The position numbers were made by a program, and so were the translations under genes. A DNA stretch of 64,000 bases from Sphingomonas sp. (GTDB lineage: Bacteria; Pseudomonadota; Alphaproteobacteria; Sphingomonadales; Sphingomonadaceae): the NCBI RefSeq assembly GCF_003248515.1, contig NZ_QFOB01000006.1:62001-126000 (forward strand). The letters run 5' to 3'. Below, one piece after another: positions 27,655 to 36,643 of this stretch. The number at the start of each line of letters is the position of its first letter. Position 1 is the stretch's first letter. The notes under the pieces are model-generated. The model was given only the letters and a program-made list of their open reading frames with translations, had not been told where the DNA came from and ran no database searches.

Positions 27655-27943
27655 CTATCCGGATCAGCCTGCTGGCGAAAATAGCGGGGATGAGCGTTCC
27701 TTCCACCGCCATTTCAAGGCGGCGACAATGAGCCCGCTCCAGTTTCAGAAGGCCCTGCGCCTCCAGACGGCAAGGCTGCCGCTTTCCACGCCATACGATG
27801 CCGCGCGCGCGGACCATGCCGTCGGCGGTGAAACCGTCGGCTATGAAAGCGCGTCGCAGTTCAGCCGGGATGATGCGCGGCAGTTCGGCGCGCGCCCGGC
27901 GCGCGATATGGCCCGGCTGCGCGGGGCGCTCGACGCCGCCTGA
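27655..27943 (+). pseudogene. Remnant of an AraC-family regulator (C-terminal HTH only)
   Basis: Two adjacent frames together encode the end of an AraC-type regulator. Frame A at 27657-27704 reads IRISLLAKIAGMSVPS, matching the first HTH. It then breaks into a stop, while the frame starting at 27701 continues FHRHFKAATMSPLQFQKALRLQ and ends with VGYESASQFSRDDARQFGARPARD, matching the second HTH of the AraC N-terminal-domain subfamily. The junction near 27700 is a frameshift. The helix between the two HTHs (ARLPLSTPYDAARADHAVGG) is also degraded. No N-terminal effector domain is found upstream. Bases 27526-27654 hold nothing recognisable. Confidence 0.75.
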
Positions 27944-28016
27944 GCAAGCGCATGTTTCTGTCGTTTCGGGGCTGGTGTGCGCTTGACAGGGCGGCGGGAA
28001 AAGTGAGCTTGCGGGC

Positions 28017-29411
28017 ATGATGAAACGCCCCCTTGCCCCCCTGTTCGCCACGTTCGTCGCAGCCGGGATCGTCGCCCTGCCATCCGCTGCCATTGCCGCC
28101 GATCCCGCTGTGCTGCGCGACGCCGCGCTCAAGGACGATATCGCCTTCGACATCCTCGAAGGACTGACCACGGAAGTGGGGCAGCGTCTCGCCGCGACAC
28201 CGGCCGAGGCACGCGCGCGGGAATGGGCGGTGACGGAGCTCCGGCGCGCGGGCTTCGCCAACGTCCATGTCGAAACCTTCACCATGCCCGTGTGGCAGCG
28301 TGGCGAGGAGACGGCCGAGATCATGTCGCCTTTCCCGCAAAAGCTGGTCGTGGCAGCGCTCGGCAACAGCAGCGCGACCCCTGCCGGCGGGATCACGGCG
28401 GAAATCGCCGCTTTCGACGGGCTGGACGCGCTGGTTAAGGCTCCGGCCGAAGCCGTTCGCGGCAAGATCGTGTTCGTGAACCATCACATGGCCGCGCAGC
28501 AGGATGGCGGATCCTATGGCGAGATCGGCGCAATCCGTCGTTCCGGCCCCTCTATCGCTTCGAAGAAGGGGGCGCTCGCGATCGTGATCCGATCGATCGG
28601 CACCGATCATCATCGCGTGCCGCATACCGGCGTGCAGAACTGGATCGACGGCGCCAGGCCGATTCCTGCCGCCGCCCTCAGCGTGCCCGATGCAGAGCAG
28701 CTCGCCCGCGTGCTGGATCGCGGCAAGCCGGTGACCCTGCACCTCACCATCGGCGCGGGAATGGCGGGCACCGGCACATCAGGCAATGTCATCGCCGAAG
28801 TGCCCGGCCGCGATCCGAAGGGGGGCATCGTGCTCGTCGGCGGCCATCTCGACAGCTGGGATCTGGGCACCGGCACGATCGATGATGCATCCGGCCTCGC
28901 CATCGTGACGGCGGCGGCGCGACGCATCATGGCCTCGGGCCAGCCGCGCCGGGCGATCCGGATCGTCTGGTTCGGGGCGGAGGAACCGGGCGGCTTCGGC
29001 GGCGACGCCTATGCGAAGGCGCATGTGGGCGAGAAGCATGTGCTGGTGGGCGAAAGCGACAGCGGCGCCGATCGGGTGTGGAAGGTGGATTTCACGGCGG
29101 CCGATCCCAAGGCGCCGCTCACCGTCCGGATCGCACTGGCGCTCGCCCCCCTCGGCATCACGCGCGGCAACGCCCCGGCCCATGGCGGGACGGACGTCGC
29201 CCCCATCGCGCGCGTCACGGGCGCCCCGGTGATCGATCTCCACCAGGATGCGACCCGCTATTTCGATATCCACCACACGGCGGACGATACGCTCGACAAG
29301 GTCGATCCAGAGCAATTGCGCCAGAATGTCGCGGCGTGGACGGCGCTGCTGGCCGTCGCGGCGGAGGATGGCGAGGAGCTTGGACCGGTGGCGCCCGCTT
29401 CCGCCCGATAA
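28017..29411 (+). CDS. Exported M28-family zinc peptidase with PA-type insert
   Basis: 464 aa with a signal peptide (cleaved near AAIAA, residue 28). The aminopeptidase domain has the metal-binding set GGHLDSWDLGTGTIDDASG (His, Asp), the catalytic Glu in WFGAEEPGGFGG, and later GESDSGAD and HHTADDTLDKV. An insert between about 120 and 260 resembles a protease-associated domain. It probably releases N-terminal amino acids from peptides in the periplasm or outside. A TTGACA element lies 35 bases before the ATG (27983-27988), with no good -10. It is a single gene, convergent with the next. Confidence 0.92.
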   Translation: MMKRPLAPLFATFVAAGIVALPSAAIAADPAVLRDAALKDDIAFDILEGLTTEVGQRLAATPAEARAREWAVTELRRAGFANVHVETFTMPVWQRGEETAEIMSPFPQKLVVAALGNSSATPAGGITAEIAAFDGLDALVKAPAEAVRGKIVFVNHHMAAQQDGGSYGEIGAIRRSGPSIASKKGALAIVIRSIGTDHHRVPHTGVQNWIDGARPIPAAALSVPDAEQLARVLDRGKPVTLHLTIGAGMAGTGTSGNVIAEVPGRDPKGGIVLVGGHLDSWDLGTGTIDDASGLAIVTAAARRIMASGQPRRAIRIVWFGAEEPGGFGGDAYAKAHVGEKHVLVGESDSGADRVWKVDFTAADPKAPLTVRIALALAPLGITRGNAPAHGGTDVAPIARVTGAPVIDLHQDATRYFDIHHTADDTLDKVDPEQLRQNVAAWTALLAVAAEDGEELGPVAPASAR

Positions 29412-29436
29412 AGGGACGAGACCCGGCCCGGTCCGC

Positions 29437-29856
29437 TCAGGCCCGCTTGCCGCGCCAGTAAGCGAAGGTGCGCTGCTGGATCCCGGCGACGAAGGCCGCC
29501 GCCTCCGCTCCGGTCCATTCACCCTTGTAACCGCGCGTCTCGGCCGCGCCGGTCCACCAGCCCTGCCCCGGCAGCCGATCGCTTTCGCGCACCACCAGCA
29601 CGGCCAGTTCGGGTTCGCCCCTCAGCGCCGCCTCCCGATCGATCACGTCCAGCGTCCTGCATAGCGCGCGCATCTTCGGCCGGGTGAAGCGATGGCCGAG
29701 CAGGCCGAGTATTTCCGAATAGCTCACCGCCTCGCCTCGCTTCGCTGCGGCCACGAGCAGCCCGCATACCCGCTTTACGTCCGCGATCGTGCCCGGCCCC
29801 CCGGCCGGCACGATCCCCTCGGACTCCAGCCACTCCGACAGTGTTTCGATGGCCAT
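29437..29856 (-). CDS. Conserved hypothetical protein, 139 aa
   Basis: No catalytic motif is recognised. It is a soluble, mostly helical N-terminal half (VKRVCGLLVAAAKRGEAVSYSEILGLLGHRFTRPKMRALCRTL) resembling a small winged-helix-like fold, followed by EPELAVLVVRESDRLPGQGWW and a Tyr/Trp-rich end (FAYWRGKRA). I recall similar sphingomonad proteins labelled as ribose-phosphate pyrophosphokinase, but no PRPP loop is visible, so that name is not supported. The Trp-rich segment suggests a ligand or protein contact surface. It starts 15 bases after the stop of the next gene on this strand. Confidence 0.72.
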   Translation of the reverse strand: MAIETLSEWLESEGIVPAGGPGTIADVKRVCGLLVAAAKRGEAVSYSEILGLLGHRFTRPKMRALCRTLDVIDREAALRGEPELAVLVVRESDRLPGQGWWTGAAETRGYKGEWTGAEAAAFVAGIQQRTFAYWRGKRA

Positions 29857-29871
29857 GGCGCACCCCGTCCG

Positions 29872-30639
29872 TCAGGCGGCCGCGCCCGAGGCGATCGACT
29901 CGAGCAGGGTGATCGTGTTCGCATCGGGCGTTCCGGCAAAGGCACGGATGATCGCGAGCGCCTCGTTGGCGGCGGCCACAACCGCGGGATCGGTGCCGGC
30001 GTGCAAGTTCGCTACGCTCCGCAGGATGGTGCCCGCCTGGAAGAAGAGAAAAGGATCATCCTGGCGGAAGCGATCCACGATCCATGGCAGATCCGCGAGG
30101 CCGGGATCCACCTGCATGATCGCCACCGCCGCCAGGCGTTTTCCGGCCGAGGACGACGCCTTCAGCTCGGCTAGGAAGTGCTCGACGGTCGGCGCCAGCG
30201 TACGCAGTTTCACAAGGACCTCGACCATCGCCCGCGTGCGCGCCTGGCCGGAGGGCATCGCCTTCCGGATCGTTTCATATTCCAGGCAGAGCTTTTCCAG
30301 CTGATCGTGCAGCGCCGCATCGCCGATGCCGCGCGCGGCGAGCTTCACGCTCGCGGCTGATCTAATCTGGCTGAACGATATCTCGCCGGGCGCGTCGATC
30401 GCTTCTTCAACGAGGCCCGCCGTCTTGGCGGAAAGCTCCGCCTCGAACGCGCCAAGCTTCACCTTCTGCATCCGCCCCAGCAAGGCGGGCAGGTTGCGCG
30501 ATGCCTCGCGGATCGGATCCCTAAAGATCATCAGGGCCGTGACGATCGCCATGGGCCAGACCAGTGCGCCGATCAGCGCCGCAATCGCCGTGATGAGTGC
30601 CGCCCAGCCTGCCACCGCCCTCTCCCCTGCCGGAGACAT
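29872..30639 (-). CDS. Hypothetical membrane-anchored helical protein
   Basis: 255 aa. An N-terminal hydrophobic segment (about residues 9-38, WAALITAIAALIGALVWPMAIV) gives one long or two short transmembrane passes. A basic juxtamembrane region follows, then an entirely helical cytoplasmic domain rich in Ala, Glu and Lys (FEAELSAKTAGLVEEAIDAP; LHDQLEKLCLEYETIRKAM). The last 90 residues (SSAGKRLAAVAIMQVDPGLADLPWIVDRF) resemble HEAT-like helices, but no family match is claimed. It lies upstream of the 139-aa gene on the minus strand, with 15 bases between, so the two probably form an operon. Confidence 0.68.
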   Translation of the reverse strand: MSPAGERAVAGWAALITAIAALIGALVWPMAIVTALMIFRDPIREASRNLPALLGRMQKVKLGAFEAELSAKTAGLVEEAIDAPGEISFSQIRSAASVKLAARGIGDAALHDQLEKLCLEYETIRKAMPSGQARTRAMVEVLVKLRTLAPTVEHFLAELKASSSAGKRLAAVAIMQVDPGLADLPWIVDRFRQDDPFLFFQAGTILRSVANLHAGTDPAVVAAANEALAIIRAFAGTPDANTITLLESIASGAAA

Positions 30640-30797
30640 GCATAACGGATCGGCGCGGGACAGGCCATCGGCGGTGGCGAGACGCTCTCCCGCCGCGTTT
30701 GCGTTGCGCCCGTCGAGGCCGGCCCTCCTTCCCCTCCTCCGGGGGAAAAGGGCCGCGCCCCGACTGTCTCAATGCTGGCGGGATGAAGGGCCGCGGG

Positions 30798-32477
<1,680 letters not shown>

Positions 32478-32704
32478 ACGGGGCCAGGCTCCGGACAGGA
32501 TGGGTCGGGTGAATGAGGTGGTTGCCGGTTAGCCGCTGGCCCCGTGCTTGGCAAACATGGGAAGCATGTCGCCGGTCGTCAAACGCGCGACCCGGATGAT
32601 GCCGGCTTTTCTATTTAATGGAATTCACCGTCCAGCATAATGCCCACTTTGTGGAAATCTGACAGTGCCTAGATCGTGACAATCACCTCATGCGAGTAGC
32701 AAAT

Positions 32705-32710
32705 GGAGGA
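32705..32710 (+). promoter_or_regulatory. Ribosome-binding site fixing the SDR start
   Basis: GGAGGA centred 5-9 bases before the ATG at 32715. It overlaps the in-frame ATG at 32703, which has no purine tract at the right distance, so 32715 is the better start. Confidence 0.65.
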
Positions 32711-32714
32711 TTTC

Positions 32715-33449
32715 ATGTCAGAAAAACTTGCAGGCAAAAAGGCAATCGTAACCGGAGGATCGCGCGGCATCGGCGCCGCGATCGCGCGGCGGCTGGCGGC
32801 AGAAGGCGCGCAGGTCGTCATCACATATGCGGGCAACAAGGCTGCGGCCGATGCTATCGTCGCCGATCTCGGCGAAGGCGCGCTCGCGATACAGGCCGAT
32901 GCGGCCGATGCCAGTTCTGTCGCCGCCGCGATCGGGCAGGCGGCCGGGGCGCTCGGCGGGATCGACATCCTCGTCCACAATGCGGGCGTAGCCGCGATGG
33001 CGCCGCTGGGCAGCACGGGGCTCGAAGATTATCGCCAGATGTTCGGCGTCAATGTCGAAGGTGTGTTCACCGGCACGACGGCCGCCTTCCCGCACCTCAA
33101 CGACGGCGGCCGGATCATCATCATCGGCAGCGTCAACGCCCATACCATGCCCAATCAGGGCGGTGCGCTCTACGGCGCGACCAAGGCTGCCGTCGCGCAG
33201 ATGGCCCGCGGCTGGGCGCGCGATCTCGGCCCTCGCGGTATCCTCGTCAACGTGATCCAGCCGGGGCCGGTCGATACCGACATGAACCCGTCCGACGGGC
33301 CCTTCGCGGAATTTCTGAAGCCCTATATCGCGCTCGGGCGCTACGGCCACGCCGACGAGATCGCCAATGTCGCCGCCTTCCTGGCCAGCGGCGAGGCCTC
33401 GCTCATCACCGGCGCGCTGATCGACGTGGACGGCGGCTTCTCGATCTGA
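32715..33449 (+). CDS. Short-chain dehydrogenase/reductase (SDR), FabG-like
   Basis: 244 aa. Classical SDR Rossmann fold: TGGSRGIG for NAD(P)H binding, DILVHNAG, catalytic Ser in IIIIGSVNAH, YxxxK in YGATK, and the C-terminal LITGALIDVDGGFSI. The residue after the second beta strand is Tyr-Ala-Gly (TYAGNK), which leaves the NADPH versus NADH preference open. It probably oxidises or reduces an alcohol or ketone; the substrate is unknown. It is divergent from ettA, and no other pathway gene is beside it. Confidence 0.9.
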   Translation: MSEKLAGKKAIVTGGSRGIGAAIARRLAAEGAQVVITYAGNKAAADAIVADLGEGALAIQADAADASSVAAAIGQAAGALGGIDILVHNAGVAAMAPLGSTGLEDYRQMFGVNVEGVFTGTTAAFPHLNDGGRIIIIGSVNAHTMPNQGGALYGATKAAVAQMARGWARDLGPRGILVNVIQPGPVDTDMNPSDGPFAEFLKPYIALGRYGHADEIANVAAFLASGEASLITGALIDVDGGFSI

Positions 33450-33532
33450 CGTTGCTCTCTGCGATCCGATCGTAAGCGACGGATAGCGCCTGCCCGTCCG
33501 TTCAATCTCCCGTTCCAGAGAGGAGAACGAAC

Positions 33533-33841
33533 GTGAAGGTAGCATCGCTTCTGATCGGTTTGAGTGGTTTGCTGGTGCTGGCGTCGCCGTCCGCCGCACA
33601 GATTAACGGTCGGCAGGCGAACCAGCAGCAGCGGATCGACCAGGGTATAACGAGCGGCTCGCTCACGCCGCTGGAGGCTGATCGACTGGAGCACCAGCAG
33701 GGCCGGATCACCCGAACCGCGGATCATCTGGGCGCGACGGGCGGCGGGCTCAGCAATCGCGAGCGCGCCTATATCCATCATCGGCAGAATCGCGCGAGCG
33801 CCAATATCCGGCGCCAGAAGCGCGACCGGCAGTTTCGCTGA
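33533..33841 (+). CDS. Small exported basic protein
   Basis: 102 aa. Signal peptide MKVASLLIGLSGLLVLASPSAAQ, cleaved after about residue 22. The mature 80 residues are very polar (Gln, Arg, Asn, His), with ITSGSLTPLEADRLEHQQGRI, ADHLGATGGGLSNRERAYIHHRQNRASANIRRQKRD. The pattern LTPxEAxRLExQQxRI is common in small exported proteobacterial proteins of unknown role. GAGGAGAA immediately upstream gives a strong ribosome-binding site. It probably sits in the periplasm. The strong bidirectional terminator follows. Confidence 0.65.
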   Translation: MKVASLLIGLSGLLVLASPSAAQINGRQANQQQRIDQGITSGSLTPLEADRLEHQQGRITRTADHLGATGGGLSNRERAYIHHRQNRASANIRRQKRDRQFR

Positions 33842-33846
33842 AACGA

Positions 33847-33878
33847 AAAGGGCCGCGCCTTGCGAGGCGCGGCCCTTT
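33847..33878. terminator. Bidirectional rho-independent terminator
   Basis: AAAGGGCCGCGCC, six-base loop TTGCGA, then GGCGCGGCCCTTT: a perfect 13-bp stem with A on one side and T on the other. It works in both directions and separates the small exported gene (+) from sdhA (-), which end on either side of it. Confidence 0.9.
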
Positions 33879-33904
33879 CCCTTGGATGTTCGTCGCTGGC
33901 GAAC

Positions 33905-35689
33905 TCAGTAAACGCGCGCCTTCGGCTTGATATATTCCGCCTCGTCGGTGAGCGTGTAATCATGGACGGGGCGGTAATCGAGCGTCACCTTGCCCTGATC
34001 GAACCACGAAATGGTGTGCTTCATCCAATTCGCGTCATCGCGGTTCGGATAATCCTCGTGCATGTGCGCGCCGCGGCTTTCCTTGCGGTTTTCCGCCGAA
34101 TGCATCGTCACCACCGCCTGCGGCAGCAGATTATCCAGCTCCAGCGTCTCGACGAGATCGGTGTTCCAGATCAGCGAGCGATCCTTCACGCCCACATCCT
34201 GCAGACCGCCATAGATCGTATCGATCTTGGCCTGCCCTTCGGCCAGCAATTCGCTGTCGCGGAACACCGCGCAATGCTTCTGCATCGTGCGCTGCATTTC
34301 GAGGCGGATCTTCGCGGTCGGCGTACCGCCATTGGCGTTGCGGAAGTGATCGAGGCGGGAGACCGCCTTGTCATCGGCCTCCTTCACGATCGCGCCATGC
34401 TTGGAATGGGCCTGCACCAGCTCCGCGATGCGGAAGCCGGTGGCGCGGCCGAACACGACGAGATCGATCAGCGAATTGGAGCCCAGCCGGTTCGCGCCGT
34501 GAACGGACACACAGGCCGCCTCGCCCACCGCGAACAGGCCGGGGACGACCGTGTCCGGGTTGCCATCCTTCAGCGTCACCACTTCGCCATGATAATTACA
34601 GGGCACGCCCCCCATATTGTAGTGGACGGTGGGCGTGACGGGCAGCGGCTGGCGCGTGAGATCCACGCCGGCGAAGATCTTGCCCGTTTCGGTGATGCCC
34701 GGCAGGCGCTCCGCCAGCACCTTCGGATCGATATGATCGAGGTGCAGGAAGATATGATCCTTGCCCGCGCCGACGCCACGGCCCTCGCGCATTTCCATCG
34801 CCATCGAGCGGGAGACGACGTCGCGGCTGGCGAGATCCTTCGCGGACGGCGCATAACGCTCCATGAAGCGCTCGCCCTCGCTGTTCGTCAGGTAGCCGCC
34901 CTCGCCGCGCGCGCCCTCGGTGATGAGCACGCCCGCGCCGTAAATGCCGGTCGGGTGGAACTGCACGAACTCCATGTCCTGGAGCGGCAGACCCGCGCGC
35001 AGCACCATGCCGTTGCCGTCGCCGGTGCAGCTATGGGCCGAGGTGGCGGAGAAATAGATGCGGCCGCCGCCGCCCGTCGCCAGCACGGTGGCGTGGCTGC
35101 GGAAGCGGTGGATGCTGCCATCCTCCATGCAGAGCGCGATCACGCCCTTGCACTCACCATTCTCCATGATGAGATCGAGCGCGAAATATTCGACGAAGAA
35201 GTCCGCGTCATATTTCAGGCTCTGCTGATAGAGAGCGTGAAGCATGGCGTGGCCGGTGCGGTCGGCTGCCGCGCAGGTGCGCTGCACGGGCGGGCCGGCA
35301 CCCATATTCTGCATGTGGCCGCCGAACGGGCGCTGGTAGATCGTGCCATTGTCGTTGCGGCTGAACGGCACGCCGGCATGTTCCAGCTCGATCACGGCCG
35401 CGGGCGCCTCGCGCACCATATATTCGATCGCGTCCTGGTCGCCCAGCCAGTCCGATCCCTTGACGGTATCGTACATGTGCCAGGTCCAGTGATCGGGCGT
35501 GTTGTTGCCAAGGCTCGCGGCGATGCCGCCCTGCGCCGCCACGGTATGGCTGCGCGTGGGGAACACCTTGGTGATGCAGGCCGTCTTCAGGCCCTTTTCG
35601 GCGCAGCCCATCGTGGCGCGCAGGCCGGAACCGCCCGCGCCCACCACGACCGCATCATAGACATGGTCGACGATCTGATAGGCGGACAT
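33905..35689 (-). CDS. sdhA: Succinate dehydrogenase flavoprotein subunit
   Basis: 594 aa. Oxidises succinate to fumarate (TCA cycle/complex II) on the cytoplasmic face of the inner membrane. FAD-binding AVVVGAGGSGLRATMG, the covalent-FAD His in TRSHTVAAQGG, and active-site HPTGIYGAG and RLGSNSL (in HGANRLGSNSLIDL) are intact. Ends ...EAEYIKPKARVY. The start at 35689 overlaps the sdhD stop (ATGA); the frame is open upstream but overlaps sdhD. No sdhB follows: the terminator lies directly downstream. Confidence 0.97.
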   Translation of the reverse strand: MSAYQIVDHVYDAVVVGAGGSGLRATMGCAEKGLKTACITKVFPTRSHTVAAQGGIAASLGNNTPDHWTWHMYDTVKGSDWLGDQDAIEYMVREAPAAVIELEHAGVPFSRNDNGTIYQRPFGGHMQNMGAGPPVQRTCAAADRTGHAMLHALYQQSLKYDADFFVEYFALDLIMENGECKGVIALCMEDGSIHRFRSHATVLATGGGGRIYFSATSAHSCTGDGNGMVLRAGLPLQDMEFVQFHPTGIYGAGVLITEGARGEGGYLTNSEGERFMERYAPSAKDLASRDVVSRSMAMEMREGRGVGAGKDHIFLHLDHIDPKVLAERLPGITETGKIFAGVDLTRQPLPVTPTVHYNMGGVPCNYHGEVVTLKDGNPDTVVPGLFAVGEAACVSVHGANRLGSNSLIDLVVFGRATGFRIAELVQAHSKHGAIVKEADDKAVSRLDHFRNANGGTPTAKIRLEMQRTMQKHCAVFRDSELLAEGQAKIDTIYGGLQDVGVKDRSLIWNTDLVETLELDNLLPQAVVTMHSAENRKESRGAHMHEDYPNRDDANWMKHTISWFDQGKVTLDYRPVHDYTLTDEAEYIKPKARVY

Positions 35690-36075
35690 CAGGCGGAAGC
35701 TCCGGTAAGGGCGATCTTGAGAACCGAGAAGAGAGCGAGCGCACCGCCGCCCACGGCGTAGAAGTTCAGCAGCAGGATCGCGCCGATGCGGCTGTGATCG
35801 TGGAGATAATCCTCGATCAGAACCTGAAGGCCGAGGCGCAGGTGCCAGAAGATCGACACGATCGCGAGCATCAGCGGCACACTCGCCCAGGGCGAGGACA
35901 GCCACAGCATCAGCGCGCGATAATCATAGAGCGGCAGCCGCAGCAGCGAAACGACCAGCCAGATGCAGAGGAGCAGATTCGCACCCGCCGTCACGCGCTG
36001 CATCCACCAGTGATGAACGCCGGTCTTGGCCGAACCCAGGCCGCGAACGCGGCCGATACCCGTACCCGTGCCCAT
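35689..36075 (-). CDS. sdhD: Succinate dehydrogenase membrane anchor subunit
   Basis: 128 aa. Three transmembrane helices (about 22-45, 52-76 and 96-120) with the haem-ligand-region motif HLRLGLQVLIEDYLHD, the conserved SdhD signature where the His and Asp/Tyr contact quinone and haem. MGTGTGIGRVRGLGSA is the N-terminus; the start overlaps the sdhC stop (ATGA) and its stop overlaps the sdhA start. It joins sdhC to anchor complex II and bind ubiquinone. Confidence 0.93.
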   Translation of the reverse strand: MGTGTGIGRVRGLGSAKTGVHHWWMQRVTAGANLLLCIWLVVSLLRLPLYDYRALMLWLSSPWASVPLMLAIVSIFWHLRLGLQVLIEDYLHDHSRIGAILLLNFYAVGGGALALFSVLKIALTGASA

Positions 36076-36491
36076 CAGTGCCCCCGCGTCAGGATGAAGC
36101 CCCAAACCAGGGCGGTGAGGATCACGGCCACCGTCATCGCGACGATCGAGGCGGTGCGGTTCGATTTCAGCTCATAGCCCGCACCGGTATCCAGAAACAG
36201 GTGACGGATGCCGGAGCACATGTGCTGGAACATCGCCCAGGTGAGGCCGATCAGGATCAGCGCCGGGATCAGGTTCAGCCGCCCGGTCGCATTGGAGGTC
36301 ATCAGGTCCACGAAGCGCGCATAGCTCGCCTCGCCGCCGGCCAGCGCCGCCAGCCACCAGGTGAAGAGAACGCCGCCGCCGATGGCCAGCCCGTCGCCCG
36401 TCACGCGATGCAGGATGGAGATCAGCATGTGCGGACCCCAGCGCCAGATCGTCAGATGCGGCGACAGTGGCCGTGCCGGATTTCGCGCCAT
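36075..36491 (-). CDS. sdhC: Succinate dehydrogenase cytochrome b556 subunit
   Basis: 138 aa, three transmembrane helices. The N-terminal signature RPLSPHLTIWRWGPHMLISILHRVTG, with the Ser/Arg residues near ubiquinone and a haem-binding His in HMCSGIRHLFLD, is intact. The ATG at 36491 has AGGGAGGA 5 bases upstream; the longer open frame is not used. First gene of the sdhCDA unit, divergent from a chemoreceptor gene with 152 bases between. Confidence 0.94.
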   Translation of the reverse strand: MARNPARPLSPHLTIWRWGPHMLISILHRVTGDGLAIGGGVLFTWWLAALAGGEASYARFVDLMTSNATGRLNLIPALILIGLTWAMFQHMCSGIRHLFLDTGAGYELKSNRTASIVAMTVAVILTALVWGFILTRGH

Positions 36492-36520
36492 TGTTCCTCC
36501 CTTTGGCTCGCTGATGATGC

Positions 36521-36548
36521 CCTTTAGACCTTTGAGAGCGGACTGCAA
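36521..36548 (-). promoter_or_regulatory. Candidate sdhC promoter
   Basis: On the minus strand TTGCAG (36543-36548) and TAAAGG (36521-36526) are spaced by 16 bp, about 30 bases before the sdhC ATG. It is the only reasonable -35/-10 pair seen by eye in the sdhC-mcp gap; the -10 is weak. Confidence 0.3.
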
Positions 36549-36643
36549 CAATCGTGCTCGCAACTGCGAAAAAGCCATAACCCGACGTTTACCATTGGGC
36601 GCCTAAGGAGGAATGCAGCGAAAGGACCTCAGAGGTTTCCACG

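Noticed and set aside
29437..29856. Naming the 139-aa gene a ribose-phosphate pyrophosphokinase
   Set aside because: No PRPP-binding loop or phosphokinase motif is visible and the protein is far too short.
36605..36615. Strong AAGGAGG followed by an ATG at 36613 near the chemoreceptor
   Set aside because: The purine run touches the ATG (1-base spacing) and the frame (29 codons) stops inside the MCP coding region; it is out of frame with the chemoreceptor.
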